The notes under the pieces were generated by a model, which had not been told where the DNA came from, did no database searches, and saw nothing but the letters and a program-made list of their open reading frames with translations. Of a DNA stretch of 64,000 nt, positions 1 through 10,646 are shown piece after piece. This DNA comes from Paragorgia papillata (taxonomy: Eukaryota > Cnidaria > Anthozoa > Scleralcyonacea > Coralliidae). Where the stretch lies: the NCBI GenBank assembly GCA_035771165.1, contig JAWNZC010000261.1:205001-269000 (forward strand). The letters are read 5' to 3'. Numbering within the stretch: position 1 is the stretch's first letter; each line of letters starts with the position of its first letter. A program made the translations under genes and the position numbers.

Positions 1-150
1 TATCGGTTCGATCAGTGTGCGGAATAGTTCGAGTTTGATATTGTTGTTTATGCCTGAGCGCCAGATTTTGTCCAGTTTATATTGCAGGCGACCCACGCTA
101 TTGCCTTGCGTGTTCTAAAGTCCTTCTGAGAATCCATGATGAAGGCCCCA
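1..150 (-). pseudogene. LINE reverse transcriptase fragment (thumb region)
   Basis: Read on the minus strand, two overlapping frames give pieces typical of the region downstream of a LINE reverse transcriptase active site: a DFRTRKAIAW segment, then YKLDKIWRSGINNN and LFRTLIEPI. In non-LTR retrotransposons the segment 'A-x-x-x-LD-IWRS' followed by 'R-LF-x-x-x-(I/V)E' precedes the C-terminal domain. The switch of frame in the middle shows a frameshift. The element is cut by the left edge of the window and ends where the GGATTAA minisatellite begins. It is a decayed fragment with no expected product. The family assignment rests on this short match only. Confidence 0.45.
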
Positions 151-760
151 ATTATTGTTTAGGGATTAAGGATTCGGGATTAATGTTTAGGGATTAAGGA
201 TTAAAAATTAAGGATTCAGGATTAATGTTCAGGAATTAAGGATTGAGGATTGAGGATTAATGTTTAAGAATTAAGTATTTAGGATTCAGGATTATTGTTT
301 GAGGATTCAGGATTCAGGATTAAAGTTTAGAGATTAAGAATTAAGGGTTCAGGATTAATGTTTAGCCGGAATTCAGGATTCACGATTAATGTTTAGGGAT
401 TAAGGATTGGGAAGTTAGGATTAAGGAGTAAGGATGAAGTGTTAAGAATTACGGATTCAGGATTATTGTTTGGGATTAAGGAGTAAGGATAAAGGGTTGA
501 ATGAAGATTAAGGGTTGAAGATTAAGGATTGATGATTAAGGATTGATGATTAAGGATTGATTATTAAGGATTGATGATTAAGGATTTAATATTGAGTATT
601 CAGAATTTAAGATTAAGATTAAGATTAAGGATAAAGGATCAAAGATTGAGGATTAAGAATTACGGATTTAGGATTCAAGATTAAGAATTGAGAGAAAGGA
701 TTAAGGAGTAAAGATTAAGGAATGAGGATTAAAGATTAAGAATGGAGGCTGAAAGATGAA
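150..760. repeat. Degenerate GGATTAA-type minisatellite
   Basis: About 600 bp built from a variable heptamer close to GGATTAA (AAGGATT, GGATTCA, GGATGAA variants). In the first 270 bp a higher-order unit of roughly 28-35 bp is visible, each copy beginning TGTTTAGGGATTAAGG or a variant. Later copies shrink to a simpler GATTAAGGATT alternation. It resembles but is not the telomeric hexamer TTAGGG: TTAGGG occurs only inside TTAGGGATTAA. No ORF or other feature lies in it. Confidence 0.85.
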
Positions 761-1039
761 CGATGAATTCTTATACTGGCCTATTCTGGTCAAAAACTTT
801 ATTTATTTATTTATTTATTTGTTTATTTATTTATACAAGAGTAGTAATTAATTAATATTAAGAAAAGTACTTAATTACACATAGTGAAAGTTGAGTTACA
901 ATGTGAGATATAAAATAATGCAACAGCGATTGCCAATTACTGCGTTCCCAAACAAAAAGGAAAGGCCATATTAATGATTTTGGTTATGCTAATTGTTTTA
1001 TAAGTATGAATTATTAACCATTAATTAACAATTAATTAG

Positions 1040-2810
1040 TTATTAGATACAAGAGCAGATCGCACTAATAAGACTGCGCTGTATTGCATCCCAAGCAAAT
1101 GGTTTTCCATGATCATTTAAACTGTCTAAGAGTGGTTCCCTTTCTACCCATTTCGCACGGAAGTGTGTTGTTCTACACATTCTTGTAAAGAAAGATCGTT
1201 GGAAGGTGACTGTTCTACATTTGCGAGGGGGGGAAGTGAATAATATCGGGGTATGAGTTCGTTCTTGTTGTTCTGAGGATATATGGAGTATAGGTAGGAT
1301 GTCAGGGTTAATTTCGATTAGGTTGATCACAACTTTCGATTAGGTTGATCACGTCTTCAAGAGGGACGAGCTCCGCCAAGAAACCTGTTCGCAGTTGTGA
1401 CTTGGGCAGCGCCAGCTTAAGTCGAGGGTCACCCATACACGCTCTGCTTCAAGCTTTTCGATGGTGTACCCTTTGAAATTGTATTGATGATACACTGGTA
1501 CCTTTCTACGAGTGATCGTTTGTCACTTTGTTTTCTGCTCGTTGAAGTTTAATCCAGAAGACAGTGACCAATCGTTCAGTTTGTTTAGTCCTCTTGGAGA
1601 AGATCCGCATCCGAAGAGGAGTAGGGTCTTAAACAGTTTTTGTGTCGTTAGCAGAACAAGCAATGGACGAAACCCCACAGAGTCGTGTAAGTCGTTAACA
1701 TAGAGTAGGAAGATAATTGACCAAGAATATATTTTTGTGGGACGCCTGATGTAACTGGAAGCGTAGACAACGTTGCTCCTGGACTAGTGACGCGCTGTTT
1801 GCGTCCCGATAAGTAAAAACAAAACCAGGAATGGAGATTCCATGGATTTTTATATCTCCTAGTTTTTCAAGAACTACGCTGTGACGAACTGTATCAAACG
1901 CTTTACTCATATCCAGGTAGATTACGTCCGTCTCGAGTTGATGGCCAATGCATTCCAGAACCTGTACCAGTTGTGTGGAGCAAGACTTTCCAGGAATGAA
2001 TCCATATTGGTTTGGATTGATGCATTGTAACAAATGGTCTCTTATCTTGATCGATATACAGCGTTCCAGCAGTATTGAAATGTTTGAGAGTAGGGAAATT
2101 GTACGGTAGTTCTCAACGTAATCTTTATTACCTTTCTTAAGTACAGGAACGATATTACTTGTTTTCCATTCATCAGGAAAGGTACCAGACTGCAATGATA
2201 GGTTGAACAACAAACGTACACAGCGCGGGGGCAATCTGTTCAGCAGTTTATTTAAAGATTCGATTTCAGCTAGATATTTCGTCGGGTCCAGTGGCTTTGT
2301 GTACGTTTAACGCTCTCAAGAAATAGAATATTTCTTCTTCTGTCAAGTTGATATCTGATTGATTAGAAAGCATTTTCTGCGTTTCATGTGCTGCCGCGAG
2401 GGTTTCCATGTGAAATATGCAAGAAAAATATTTGTTAAAAAGGTCAGCAATCGATGAGTTTGGACTGGACGCAACAGTTCTACTTGCATCGTTAGCGTTT
2501 GCCAATGAAATAGATTCCGGTATGCTTGATTTTTGGACGAAAGCTTAAACACTGACCGGAAGCGTTTTGGAATATATTTTATATCAGTCGATAAAAAGCT
2601 GAAAAAACTTTCTCGGCTGTGGAGATCAGATATTTAGCTTGATTTCTGAGCTCTTTACATTTTTTATGCAAATATTTACTTGGGGAATGTTTCAACTTTT
2701 TCCGAAATGACTCTTTTAGATGGATGGTATATAGAATTTCATCAGAGATCCACGGTGCATGGTTTCTATTTCTTTTTAACTGTTTCGTTAGAACAAATTG
2801 AGAAATCATT
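1040..2810 (-). pseudogene. Decayed LINE (jockey/CR1-like) reverse transcriptase
   Basis: Several minus-strand reading frames follow one another in the order of a LINE ORF2. 2579-2809 is the linker before the RT domain. 2266-2505 carries the conserved 'NVHKATGPDEI' segment. 1695-2234 has 'NIVPVLKKGNKDYVENYR', 'GFIPGKSCSTQL' and 'IYLDMSKAFDTV', the last holding the first catalytic Asp. Continuing past the break near 1740 the minus strand still reads 'TSGVPQ' in another frame. The YADD box is not recognisable, and 1043-1330 is the C-terminal tail. There are at least four frame breaks and no endonuclease domain, so this is a 5'-truncated, inactive copy. It reverse-transcribed its own RNA when intact (target-primed reverse transcription). 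The 3' end is near 1040, in AT-rich sequence. Confidence 0.85.
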
Positions 2811-3105
2811 GTTTTAAAGGTGTTTTCCCATTTTGATCAATTTTCATTAATGCTCAAAATGAATCTATAACAGTAGACAGATTATGTGTTTCAATTGCGG
2901 CACGAAGTTTTCTTTAAAATTAGTCAGCCGGTAGTCATACACGAAACTGAGTTTATCTGTTAGGTATCACACTAACTTAGTTTTACAGTTAATTTCAGGT
3001 TTCTCTTACTCGTTTGAATTCTATTATCTGTGATTTTATTGCTATTTATGATGTAATAAGTCTAAATGTGTTTGCTTCCACAATAATTTTTCTTTTATTG
3101 GTTAG

Positions 3106-3165
3106 ACAACGTTTGATATCACGTCATCCACAGAATGGAAATTTTACGAGAAACTGAATGTCGCG
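3106..3165 (+). CDS. Candidate small exon of the SEFIR receptor-like gene
   Basis: A pyrimidine-rich tract ending in TTGGTTAG is followed by 60 bases open in one frame only, then GTGCGT as a possible donor. The open frame is phase 0 at both ends and reads TTFDITSSTEWKFYEKLNVA. The other two frames have stops. It is placed in the gene because the next candidate exon (7775-7838) starts in phase 0, on the same strand. The residues look like an extracellular beta-strand segment, but no domain can be assigned. The donor GTGCGT is not the commonest form. Support is splice signals and phase only, so other exons may lie between, or this may be chance. Confidence 0.35.
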
Positions 3166-4131
3166 GTGCGTATAGTACTTTTTTTTATAAAATTGTTTGG
3201 TATTTCTTTTATAAAATAACTGATTTAAAAAAACAAAAAAACGGTATATTTAGTAAAAGAATATGATGAAAATAAAAGTTCTCACGAAATTTATCAAATA
3301 CCAATCACATTAGTTCAACATCCAATCACATTTCGTTTCTAACACTTTGATGACGTATGCACTGAACAGGCGAAATGGAGAAACTAACAAGCCGAAACTG
3401 TTTTGGCTTTGTTTTACCGACTTAAAGAGAAAAAAAAATGAAAAAAACTCAACTCTGAATATCGAAAACAGTGAGTATTTGCATGAACTACCGTAGACAG
3501 TCATCTCACCGTCTGGATCGTGTTTTCAAACATAGTTGGCCGTAAAAAGCTATTCAGTGTGAATGAAACGATCTAAAACTCCGAAAAAGAAAAGTAGCCT
3601 TTTTATCGGGAATAGTTTGGATTCAGTATATTTGAGAGGTTGTGGACACTTCCACTCTCTCAGACAAGAATACAAGAGGTATTTAAACACAAATTTATTG
3701 TTAAAAACGTGAACTGATCACAACTTTTGGCTGTGTTTTCATGAGTAGGCCCTTCGTCACAGGGCCTGTGCTCGAAAGGACCTTTGGTCGAAACGTTAGA
3801 CTCCTACGTTCTCTGTTTTGGCAGTATATCAAGCCGTACTATATTATTTTGAATTTTTTGTTTTCAGTTATTTTGTTTTAAGCGATAAAAATGATAAAAA
3901 TTTAACGAGCTTACCATTAATAATTTCCATTGTAACCATTTTGTAGCCGTTTTTGCTTCCTGTAGAACGTATACTATTGCTTCGCGTAGGTGTTCAATTT
4001 CCTAGTCATTTGACTACCCGTTAAATTTCGGCGCCATTGTTGTTGCCCTAACAGAACAACTGCTGGCTCTACTAATAATTTATTACTGATAATATTTGTG
4101 ATTGTTCACAAACTGGGATTGTCTAGGTCAC
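3166..4131. other. Intron-like AT-rich sequence with one interspersed repeat piece
   Basis: No coding region is supported here. Around 3745-3815 lies a repeat segment ending in GAAACGTTAGACTCCTACGT, which recurs almost identically at 21172-21197. The rest is AT-rich with A/T homopolymer runs and has no recognisable feature. Confidence 0.6.
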
Positions 4132-4135
4132 TTAA

Positions 4136-4578
4136 GGCGGCTCCATACAGTTTATAGAAGAATGGAAAATACAAGTTTGAGAGCCTAAAACACGTGCACA
4201 AACAATTCGGAAAAAGAGTAAAACTAACAAACATGATTTTTCCGAGAAACAAAAATTATTCGTTCTACAGAATTTTTTCAAAATCGGCCTATTCATTACA
4301 CATACTTCAAGAAAAAATTTAATGAAAAAAAAAATTGCGGGACACCAAAGTTTTTTTCGAATTCAATTAGTAGTAATTTATTCAAATTGGTAGCCATTTT
4401 GAAACGTCATTGTTGCCATAGCAACAACTGTTGCTATTTATTTGGTAACACTTTTTGATTGTCAGAATGTTTAACTATGGATAACATTTAGTTTTATTCT
4501 TTTTCCGAATTGTTTATCCACGTGTTTCGGACTCTCAACTTGTATTTTCCAGTTTTCAAGAAAATGTATGGAGCCACC
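4136..4578. mobile_element. TTAA-flanked MITE (Kolobok- or piggyBac-like)
   Basis: The two ends are inverted repeats of about 90 bp: GGCGGCTCCATAC... on the left and its imperfect complement ending ATGGAGCCACC on the right. TTAA is present immediately outside both ends (4132-4135 and 4579-4582). TTAA duplication is the hallmark of piggyBac and Kolobok DNA transposons, and termini beginning GG fit Kolobok better. No transposase ORF is present, so the 443-bp element depends on an enzyme supplied elsewhere. The middle contains a nested inverted segment around ATTCAATTAGTAG. Confidence 0.7.
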
Positions 4579-4754
4579 TTAACTCCAACAAAAATCCTAA
4601 ATCTAATCAGAAACTGGGCTTAATACCACATAGTATATAATGTTAACGGTCCATGCGCGTTTTGTTTTTTTAACTTTGCTTGTACGCTAACCTATAATAC
4701 ACTAGCGGGCCGGGGTTTATAATTCTCACATTATGACTAATATTATACACTTAA

Positions 4755-5457
4755 GGTTACGTTACACCATAGAAATTTAAAAATACAAACATTTTTTTTT
4801 GCGTAATTAGCTGCCTTAAGCCAAATGCTGAAAGGTTTTGAAAAGTTTATTTCGTTTAAAGCAAAATTCATTAAGATATTTAGCGATGAAAATTACAAGT
4901 AGTTCTGTTTTCCCGCAAAATTTAAATGTTCCAAGCCTTGTTTCTTCAGCTTTAAATTTCAGCTAAGACTTTTGTTGAACACGGGGTTTGGCCTATTTTT
5001 TTCAAATTTTCACAGTGTATCGGAGACAATAAGAGCTTCAAAAGTGTGTGCGGTAGCTATACGATTTTTTTTTATTGCTGAGTAATCGACTACGATTCAT
5101 GGTATGCACGCAACTTAACTGAGGTTGCAAAAGAATGCCTTATATCTCAAAAATAACAAAAAAAAAACCATAGCTACCGCACACACTTTTGTAGAACAGC
5201 TAGTTGAGTTTCAATTAAAACTATTTTTACATGATTTGATTGAAACTGTAGTTCCACAAAAGTCGCGGCGCAAAGCGAATGCGTTTTCAGAATTTTGTCA
5301 AAACAAAACAAGTTTAAATACTTTTCAAAATTGTAAATCAACTGTCCAATTCTACAATCATTTTGCTATAAACTGTAAAAAATTGAATTTGAGTGCTTTT
5401 AAACTCATGGCGCAGTTGCATTTTTTGCAAAGCACTACTCCAAGGTGTTACGTAACC
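4755..5457. mobile_element. Second TTAA-flanked MITE
   Basis: Terminal inverted repeats GGTTACGTTACACC (left) and GGTGTTACGTAACC (right) are bordered by TTAA at 4751-4754 and 5458-5461. The 703-bp body holds its own foldback at about 5037-5195: AAAGTGTGTGCGGTAGCTAT and its complement lie about 110 bp apart. A 120-codon open frame (5125-5487) crosses the right end and is A-rich with no domain, so it is not called as a gene. The element is non-autonomous and lies in the same intron as the neighbouring TTAA elements. Confidence 0.65.
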
Positions 5458-5461
5458 TTAA

Positions 5462-5577
5462 TGTCTGCTCCCGAGGGAAACAGTTAGTTTTGTTTTCCCG
5501 AGAGTCTAAATGTTTCCCGATACGAACATCGAGACTCGAGGGAAAACAAAACTAACTGTTTCCCGAGGGATCAGACA
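5462..5577. mobile_element. 116-bp palindromic TTAA-flanked element
   Basis: A near-perfect palindrome: arms of about 50 bp beginning TGTCTGCTCCCGAGGGAAAC and ending in the complement ...TCAGACA, separated by a short loop around CGATACGAACATCG. It directly abuts the preceding element. Its left TTAA (5458-5461) is also the right TTAA of that element, and its right TTAA is 5578-5581. This suggests one element landed in the target site of the other. Confidence 0.65.
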
Positions 5578-5853
5578 TTAAGTGCTTTGTTATATAGCTT
5601 GAGTTTCGCTGAATAATTTCGACGTTTATCAAGGGAAAGTACACAAAAGACAAACTCTAAGACTTAAGAAGACATTTCGTCTGGCTTCGTAACTTCCATT
5701 CAACCAAACAAATATGAGTCTCAGAACAAAAGAACAGCAATACATTTCTCCAGTTAGTCTTCACACATGCTTTGAAGACCTGTACATGTTCTTTTTTTTC
5801 GTACCAAACAAACTTTTGTTTATAGGATACCGTGAAGAGTTCAAAGTTCTAGC

Positions 5854-5912
5854 GGGCAACAATTGAAAACTTATTGCCCGAGCAGGCAATAAGTTCTCAA
5901 TTGTTGCCCGCT
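5854..5912. repeat. Near-perfect 27-bp-stem hairpin
   Basis: GCGGGCAACAATTG is followed by AAAACTTATTGCC, a four-base loop region and the complementary arm ending CAATTGTTGCCCGC. Only one or two mismatches break a stem of about 27 bp. It could be the core of a small foldback transposon or a miRNA-precursor-like hairpin. No flanking duplication was identified. Confidence 0.6.
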
Positions 5913-6985
5913 CGGTGTACATTGAAATTAAGCTAAGGGCATGTGAACACAAACCAACCAATGACAGTCATCGTTGTATCCAGCAAAACTCTAGCTATTT
6001 AGCAATAAACCTTATAAATATAACGAACAGCAAGCAGGAAAAAGAAACAAACGTTCAACTACAATAAAGAAAACAAATTTATAGTATAAAAAAATGTAAA
6101 AAAGAAAGAATTTGACTATAGATCTGGATTAGACCCCGGTCTCTCCGAACCACAAACCAGAACACTAGCCTCTACACTACATCGGCAAGCTAAGGAGAAA
6201 TCACTTGGTCCGTGGCTTGATGGTGATAGAAAATAAACGGGAACTAATCCACTGACCTATATCAAGGGAACATAAATGTATCATGTAAGATGGCGTTGGG
6301 TGACTACAATAACCATAATGCTTTGCCAGAATTCTAGGGTTTCTGCTAAAAGGGATGACTTAATGGACCACCGATCTCAATAAAACTGAATAAGACATGG
6401 TGTCGAATTTACCGTGCCAGCTGTATGACGTGACCACTGCCTAAGATGATCGCCACTAAAGTTGATATGCTTTCGTGGATTGAAAACGGACAAAAAGAGT
6501 TATTTTAAGAAAATTGAAACGAATATATTGACACAAGAAGTACTCAATCAGGTTTAAGGCGCTATTTTCTTGCATTTGTTTCTATATACTAAGCTGTAAA
6601 ACATTTAAATTTCGTTGTTTTTCTTCAGTGCTGAAAACGAAGAAACTTCACGATAATATAAACGGTCTTAAATTGTACCTTTCATAGTAATCTTAATGCC
6701 TTATCAATATCTCGTGTTGTGTACTTGCCATTATTTTAGTGTATTTGTTGTTGAACAATGAAAACTAAACCGGCATTTATTGTTTGTTTACGGCTTTTTC
6801 GACTCCCCCGGTTAATCTGACCGTGCTGATGACAAGATTGCTTATGCCAGTCAACTTTAGGATTGGGAACAAGTTCTAAGGCCGCAATGCGTCATTGTTC
6901 CACTGCGTAAGATAGCACCGACTGGCACGAAATGTTTGACTACTAGCCATAGGGAATGCCCTATCCAGCTTACATATATAGAGAT
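5913..6985. other. No gene recognised; contains a repeat shared with 14.0 kb
   Basis: No supported coding region. Bases about 6285-6360 (GATGGCGTTGGGTGACTACAA... to GCTAAAAGGGATGACT) have a diverged copy at about 13998-14075, so this is an interspersed repeat. The rest is unassigned AT-rich sequence. Confidence 0.55.
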
Positions 6986-7225
6986 CAGTGAAAGGGACTC
7001 GTGCAATCCTTTCCCGGCTTTCCCAAAATATGTCGTCAAATATGTTTTCCAAAAACCTAGGTGGTAAACCAGATTTCTGAGTAGGGTTAGGCTTTATGTT
7101 GTGGTTATAGTATCGAAAAGATTGCTAAAACCTTGAGACTCGCCGAAACTTGACGACAAATTTAAACAAATTTGACGACATATTTTGGAAAAGCCGCGAA
7201 AGGACTGGATGGGTCCTGAGGATAT
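6985..7225. mobile_element. Foldback/MITE-like repeat, copy 1
   Basis: CTTTCCCGGCTTTCCCAAAA near the left end is matched in inverse by TTTTGGAAAAGCCGCGAAAG near the right end, giving arms of about 45 bp that include ATATGTCGTCAAAT. Its interior (GAGACTCGCCGAAACTTGACG) is related in inverse orientation to 14090-14230. No target-site duplication was defined. Confidence 0.5.
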
Positions 7226-7774
7226 TTCCGCCATTTTTGATCGGCCACTTTAAGATCCAGTTAACACCGCTGCCAAACGTTTTCGGCATTGCGACGTCCG
7301 AGCTCGTCCTCAGAAAAAGAGCTGGAAAACACTGAAATATTTGGACTGGTCCGAGAGTCCGACACAAAAGTTAAAATTATTAGAATACTACCGAAAAGAT
7401 AAGGTAGTTAATTTGTGCATCGCTTCTTTGTCAGTATTGTAACATATTCTGAAATTACCCCTTTGTAATTTTCTTTACCCTTTTTTTTAAACACAAACGA
7501 ATAGTCTTCGCTGTCTAGTTGTTGTCGCCACGGCTTCTCTTGATATTTATTCTAGCGAATTCACGCATGCGCAAACGTTTGGCAGCGGTGTTGGTCCAGT
7601 TATATATAGGTCAGTTGACTAATGTTATCAACTATCAAAGATGCTATCGACCATGTACGGATTGTTGGAAAAGTGCGTTGCCTCGTAACACGAACTCTTT
7701 TTAAATTTCTCATGAGCTTATGTATATTCTAATAGTAATTCTAAATTTTTCTTCTTATATCAACAAAATTTTAG

Positions 7775-7838
7775 GTTTTTCCATTGCCAATAGCTGACGG
7801 TAAATTTGCTTTTCTAACGTTTAAGCCAACTTACAAAG
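7775..7838 (+). CDS. Candidate juxtamembrane exon of the SEFIR receptor-like gene
   Basis: A pyrimidine tract and AATTTTAG acceptor precede 64 bases open only in phase 0, ending TACAAAG before GTAATGTGAG, a good donor. It encodes VFPLPIADGKFAFLTFKPT plus two residues and ends in phase 1. This is the phase at which the transmembrane exon 2.4 kb downstream begins, so the two would join to give a short extracellular stretch directly before the membrane segment. The other frames contain stops. The evidence is splice signals, phase and position rather than homology. Confidence 0.4.
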
Positions 7839-7839
7839 G

Positions 7840-8472
7840 TAATGTGAGTTCATGTAGTCCACTTTGTAAAAGCTAGACTGGTGCGAGACTGGCCATGGGA
7901 TAGTTTGGGGAGACATCCATGTTTTAAATCACTCCCAAAGTGTGGTTTTTCTATTTATACTTCACAATCTTGCGTATACAACCGCTCTTGATATTTTTAG
8001 TCATACGTTTCATCAGATCTTTGCGATATTCCCTGTTCCCTCAAAATAGTCCTTCGCCTCAAGCCATCACTCTTTTTCAAAGTCGCCTATTTATCTTACA
8101 GAATTTTTCTATTTTGTAAAAACGCTCAAATTATGCCGGCGGGCACTCAGGCTTTCGATCGCGATCACGATTCAGATCGGGTTTTCGATTAAAATTGCAA
8201 TGCGTTAAACGGATGACTACTTGATCGCGATCCGGATCGGCGACCAATCGATATTTTTTTGCCGTGTATAAACGGGGTAATGGTGTCTCTGAAAATTATC
8301 TATTTTAAATATTGAAGTTTGTTCTCAACCGTTTTGTGTTTTAGACGTCACTTCAACTATTCGCACAAAGTCAAAGAATACTTTTCCCGGGGTTGCCACT
8401 AATATTTCAAGTTTTGAGTCAGGTAGCAATTCAAACTTATAGGGCGTATCAATGATGTCAGTTACACTAATA

Positions 8473-8477
<5 letters not shown>
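7840..8477. other. Intron-like sequence, nothing recognised
   Basis: AT-rich sequence with no supported ORF. A GC-richer patch at about 8150-8250 repeats the motif GATCGCGATC in both orientations, without a definable element. Confidence 0.5.
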
Positions 8478-8530
<53 letters not shown>

Positions 8531-8652
8531 TGAGTTTTGGTTCACGAAATGTTAGAGAGTGCTCAATACCATATATAGATAGAGCAAAATGGTAGCGAAG
8601 ACTTTAAGGTAAAACTATACTTCATACTTTATATATATATATATATATATAT
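8478..8652. repeat. Two (TA)n tracts bracketing a 100-bp insert
   Basis: A (TA)n run of about 50 bp ends at 8528 and a second of about 22 bp starts at 8631, followed by (TG)n. The roughly 100 bp between them is not repetitive. The same layout, unique sequence bounded by TA microsatellite, recurs at several places in this window. Confidence 0.8.
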
Positions 8653-8710
8653 GTATATGTGTGTGTGTGTTTTACTTATTGTAATTACATGGTCATCATG
8701 ATTTGTTTCA

Positions 8711-8850
8711 AGAGGGACGATTAATCTCGTATTTTTCTCATTAATACTGGATAAGGACGTTTAGTTCTAAACGTCACTCATCTAATATTCATGAGTGGCA
8801 ATTAAACTAAACGTCCCTCATTATTACTATTACTGAGGAAATCGTCCCTA
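8711..8850. mobile_element. Foldback element with GGGACGATT ends
   Basis: AGGGACGATTAATCTC on the left is mirrored by GAGGAAATCGTCCCT on the right, and inside that AAGGACGTTTAGTT is mirrored by ACTAAACGTCC. Total size is about 140 bp with a short centre. A further GGGACGATT lies at about 8872, suggesting that more of this family is present. Non-coding; no target duplication defined. Confidence 0.55.
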
Positions 8851-8879
8851 AAAACAATCATCGGGACGATTCTAACAGA

Positions 8880-9988
8880 TTGGCTCACTGCTGAAGAAAA
8901 GGTGATGTGAACACTGGCAACAGTAGAGAATCTCTCACGTATTGACTGAGGTCTGAACAACCCTGTCAAGTCTAAACAACGGTGTCAAGATTGTTGCTCA
9001 CAAGTTATGGGATAATAATTTGTCTTTGCGCATGTGTCCATTATTTCGTTTATTTCCTCTGTGACCGCGCAATTACAAAACAAATTATTAGTCATTAAAT
9101 GCCCTTCAAGCTTTTCTTGGCTTTCGGGGAAATTTAATCGTTAACAATCCTCAATGCCATGCATTTACTTATAATAATTGTGTATTTATCTCTAGTACAT
9201 ATACCGACCATAACAAATTTAATTTTCCATACAGCAGCCTGAACCCAGCCCGATTAGCTCTATTATAGTTACTCTATATAGCAATTCTGGATCGCTTCTT
9301 ATCATCTTAGTGTCGTCAACATGTACACTTAGTTAAACGGTTATATAGGTAATACTCCGATGAACGAACACAACCTCGTTCCCAGGGCCTTTTTGAAATT
9401 GGGAGAGCGAGAAAGTAATACTGGGTGTAATAAATTTAGTTTGGTATACAAAGTCATTCTGAGTAATGCAAGTCCCGTGCGTGGGAGAAGTTCATTGTAA
9501 TAGGGGTCCCATTGGTCCCTGCATGTGGCGGCCCCGTTGAATTAGCTATTTGATCATAACTGCACAAAGATATGCATAATTACGTTTCAGGAATTTTCTA
9601 AGAAAAGCAATCAACCAATGAAAATGCAGAGCCAGGGCCTTTCCCCCGCCGAGTACACAGTCCCGCATCATTTATCTATTATCTACTAATTAGGTATGAT
9701 CTGTTACTCAGAACAGCAACTATATATCATTATCTTCCGCTTTGCTGTGGTGTTCGCTGTCCTACAGTATTTATTCTAACAACATGAGATATGACGCTTA
9801 AAAAACGAACGAGCAGTGTTTTCGCGTTTCGTTATTGGTTGCTTTTGCTTTGTTTCATTTTATTGCTTAGGATGATAATTTAAATAAAATTCTATGTCAT
9901 TAGTTTTTTTTATATAAAACCACCGACATCGTACTGACTTCCTACGTGCTTTCCTCATCAATGAGATTTTTTATGAATAGTTAAATCT
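8880..9988. other. No gene recognised
   Basis: Intron-like AT-rich sequence without open frames of note, signature motifs or recognised repeats. Confidence 0.5.
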
Positions 9989-10160
9989 CTTGATATTGAA
10001 GACACTAGATTTCAGTTTTGAAATACCAAATATATAAGCCCCATCATTCCAGGACCTGCTCCCAATTTGACTATGTTGCTCAGTCAATGGAACTTCGAAT
10101 CCCAGCTGCGGTCGAGTAGAGTTTTCTCTACTTACCCGGTATAGTTCGCCACTCGTAGCA
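9989..10160 (+). repeat. tRNA-derived SINE, copy 1 (internally deleted)
   Basis: This matches, in the opposite orientation, the better copy at 35905-36115. Shared landmarks in order are TGATATTGAAGA, a middle CCATCATTC and GCTCCCAA, then TTCGAATCCCAGCTG, GTAGAGTTTTCTCTACTTA and GGTATAGTTCGCCACTCG. The B-box core TTCGAATCC survives. The tRNA middle between the A-box-like GCTCAGTC and the B box is shortened. SINEs of this kind are transcribed by RNA polymerase III and mobilised by LINE enzymes. The copy ends 76 bp before the transmembrane exon. Confidence 0.75.
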
Positions 10161-10236
10161 CGCAATATCATTATTCTCTTGAGTTTGCTTCGCCACAAAA
10201 TTATACTAAATTTGTTGTTGTTCCTACACAATGCAG

Positions 10237-10356
10237 ACAGTGAAAAGATGGTCATCGGTAGTGTCACTGGCGTTGCCATAGGAATCCTGCTTATTGTGGT
10301 ACTGGTTATTCTCTATTTCAAACGTGAGAGAAAAGGACCTGGTACAGTTTATCAAG
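10237..10356 (+). CDS. Transmembrane exon of a receptor-like gene
   Basis: A TTGTTGTTGTTCCTACACAATGCAG acceptor region precedes a 120-base exon, which is followed by a good donor (ATCAAG then GTAATAG). The reading frame is phase 1 at both ends. It encodes SEKM, a hydrophobic run of about 22 residues (VIGSVTGVAIGILLIVVLV then ILYF), and a basic stop-transfer KRERK followed by GPGTVYQ. This is the classic layout of a single-pass type I membrane protein: extracellular side, membrane helix, positively charged cytoplasmic edge. The next recognisable + strand exon with matching phase is the SEFIR exon at 24044. Joined, the SEFIR domain would start about 14 residues inside the membrane, as in IL-17 receptors. 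The upstream candidate exon at 7775 also matches in phase. The exon is well supported; its link to the SEFIR exon is inference. Confidence 0.65.
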
Positions 10357-10646
10357 GTAATAGTTATATGACGAATTTCTTGACTGTAGGGAAAACATTG
10401 GATTATATATATATATAAGCCTATAGCAAATATTAATTTAAGTTAATCAGACAAAAACGGGACAAAGTTCAATTTCTCAGCTGTCAACAACTCAAATAAA
10501 CCCCAGACGGGTATAAGGGTCAGTCTTTCAGACCAGCATGACCCCGCACGTGCAGAACACAAGGCAATGAATAGTCTACCAATGGAAACGATATTTCCTC
10601 TTTTTCGCGGGAAAATCTACCAATAAAATTTCACCTAGTCGTCCTT

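Noticed and set aside
150..760. Interstitial telomere array
   Set aside because: TTAGGG appears only within GGATTAA variants; there is no run of the hexamer.
5125..5487. 120-codon open frame
   Set aside because: Crosses the end of a MITE, starts in an A-rich stretch and overlaps a foldback arm; no domain.
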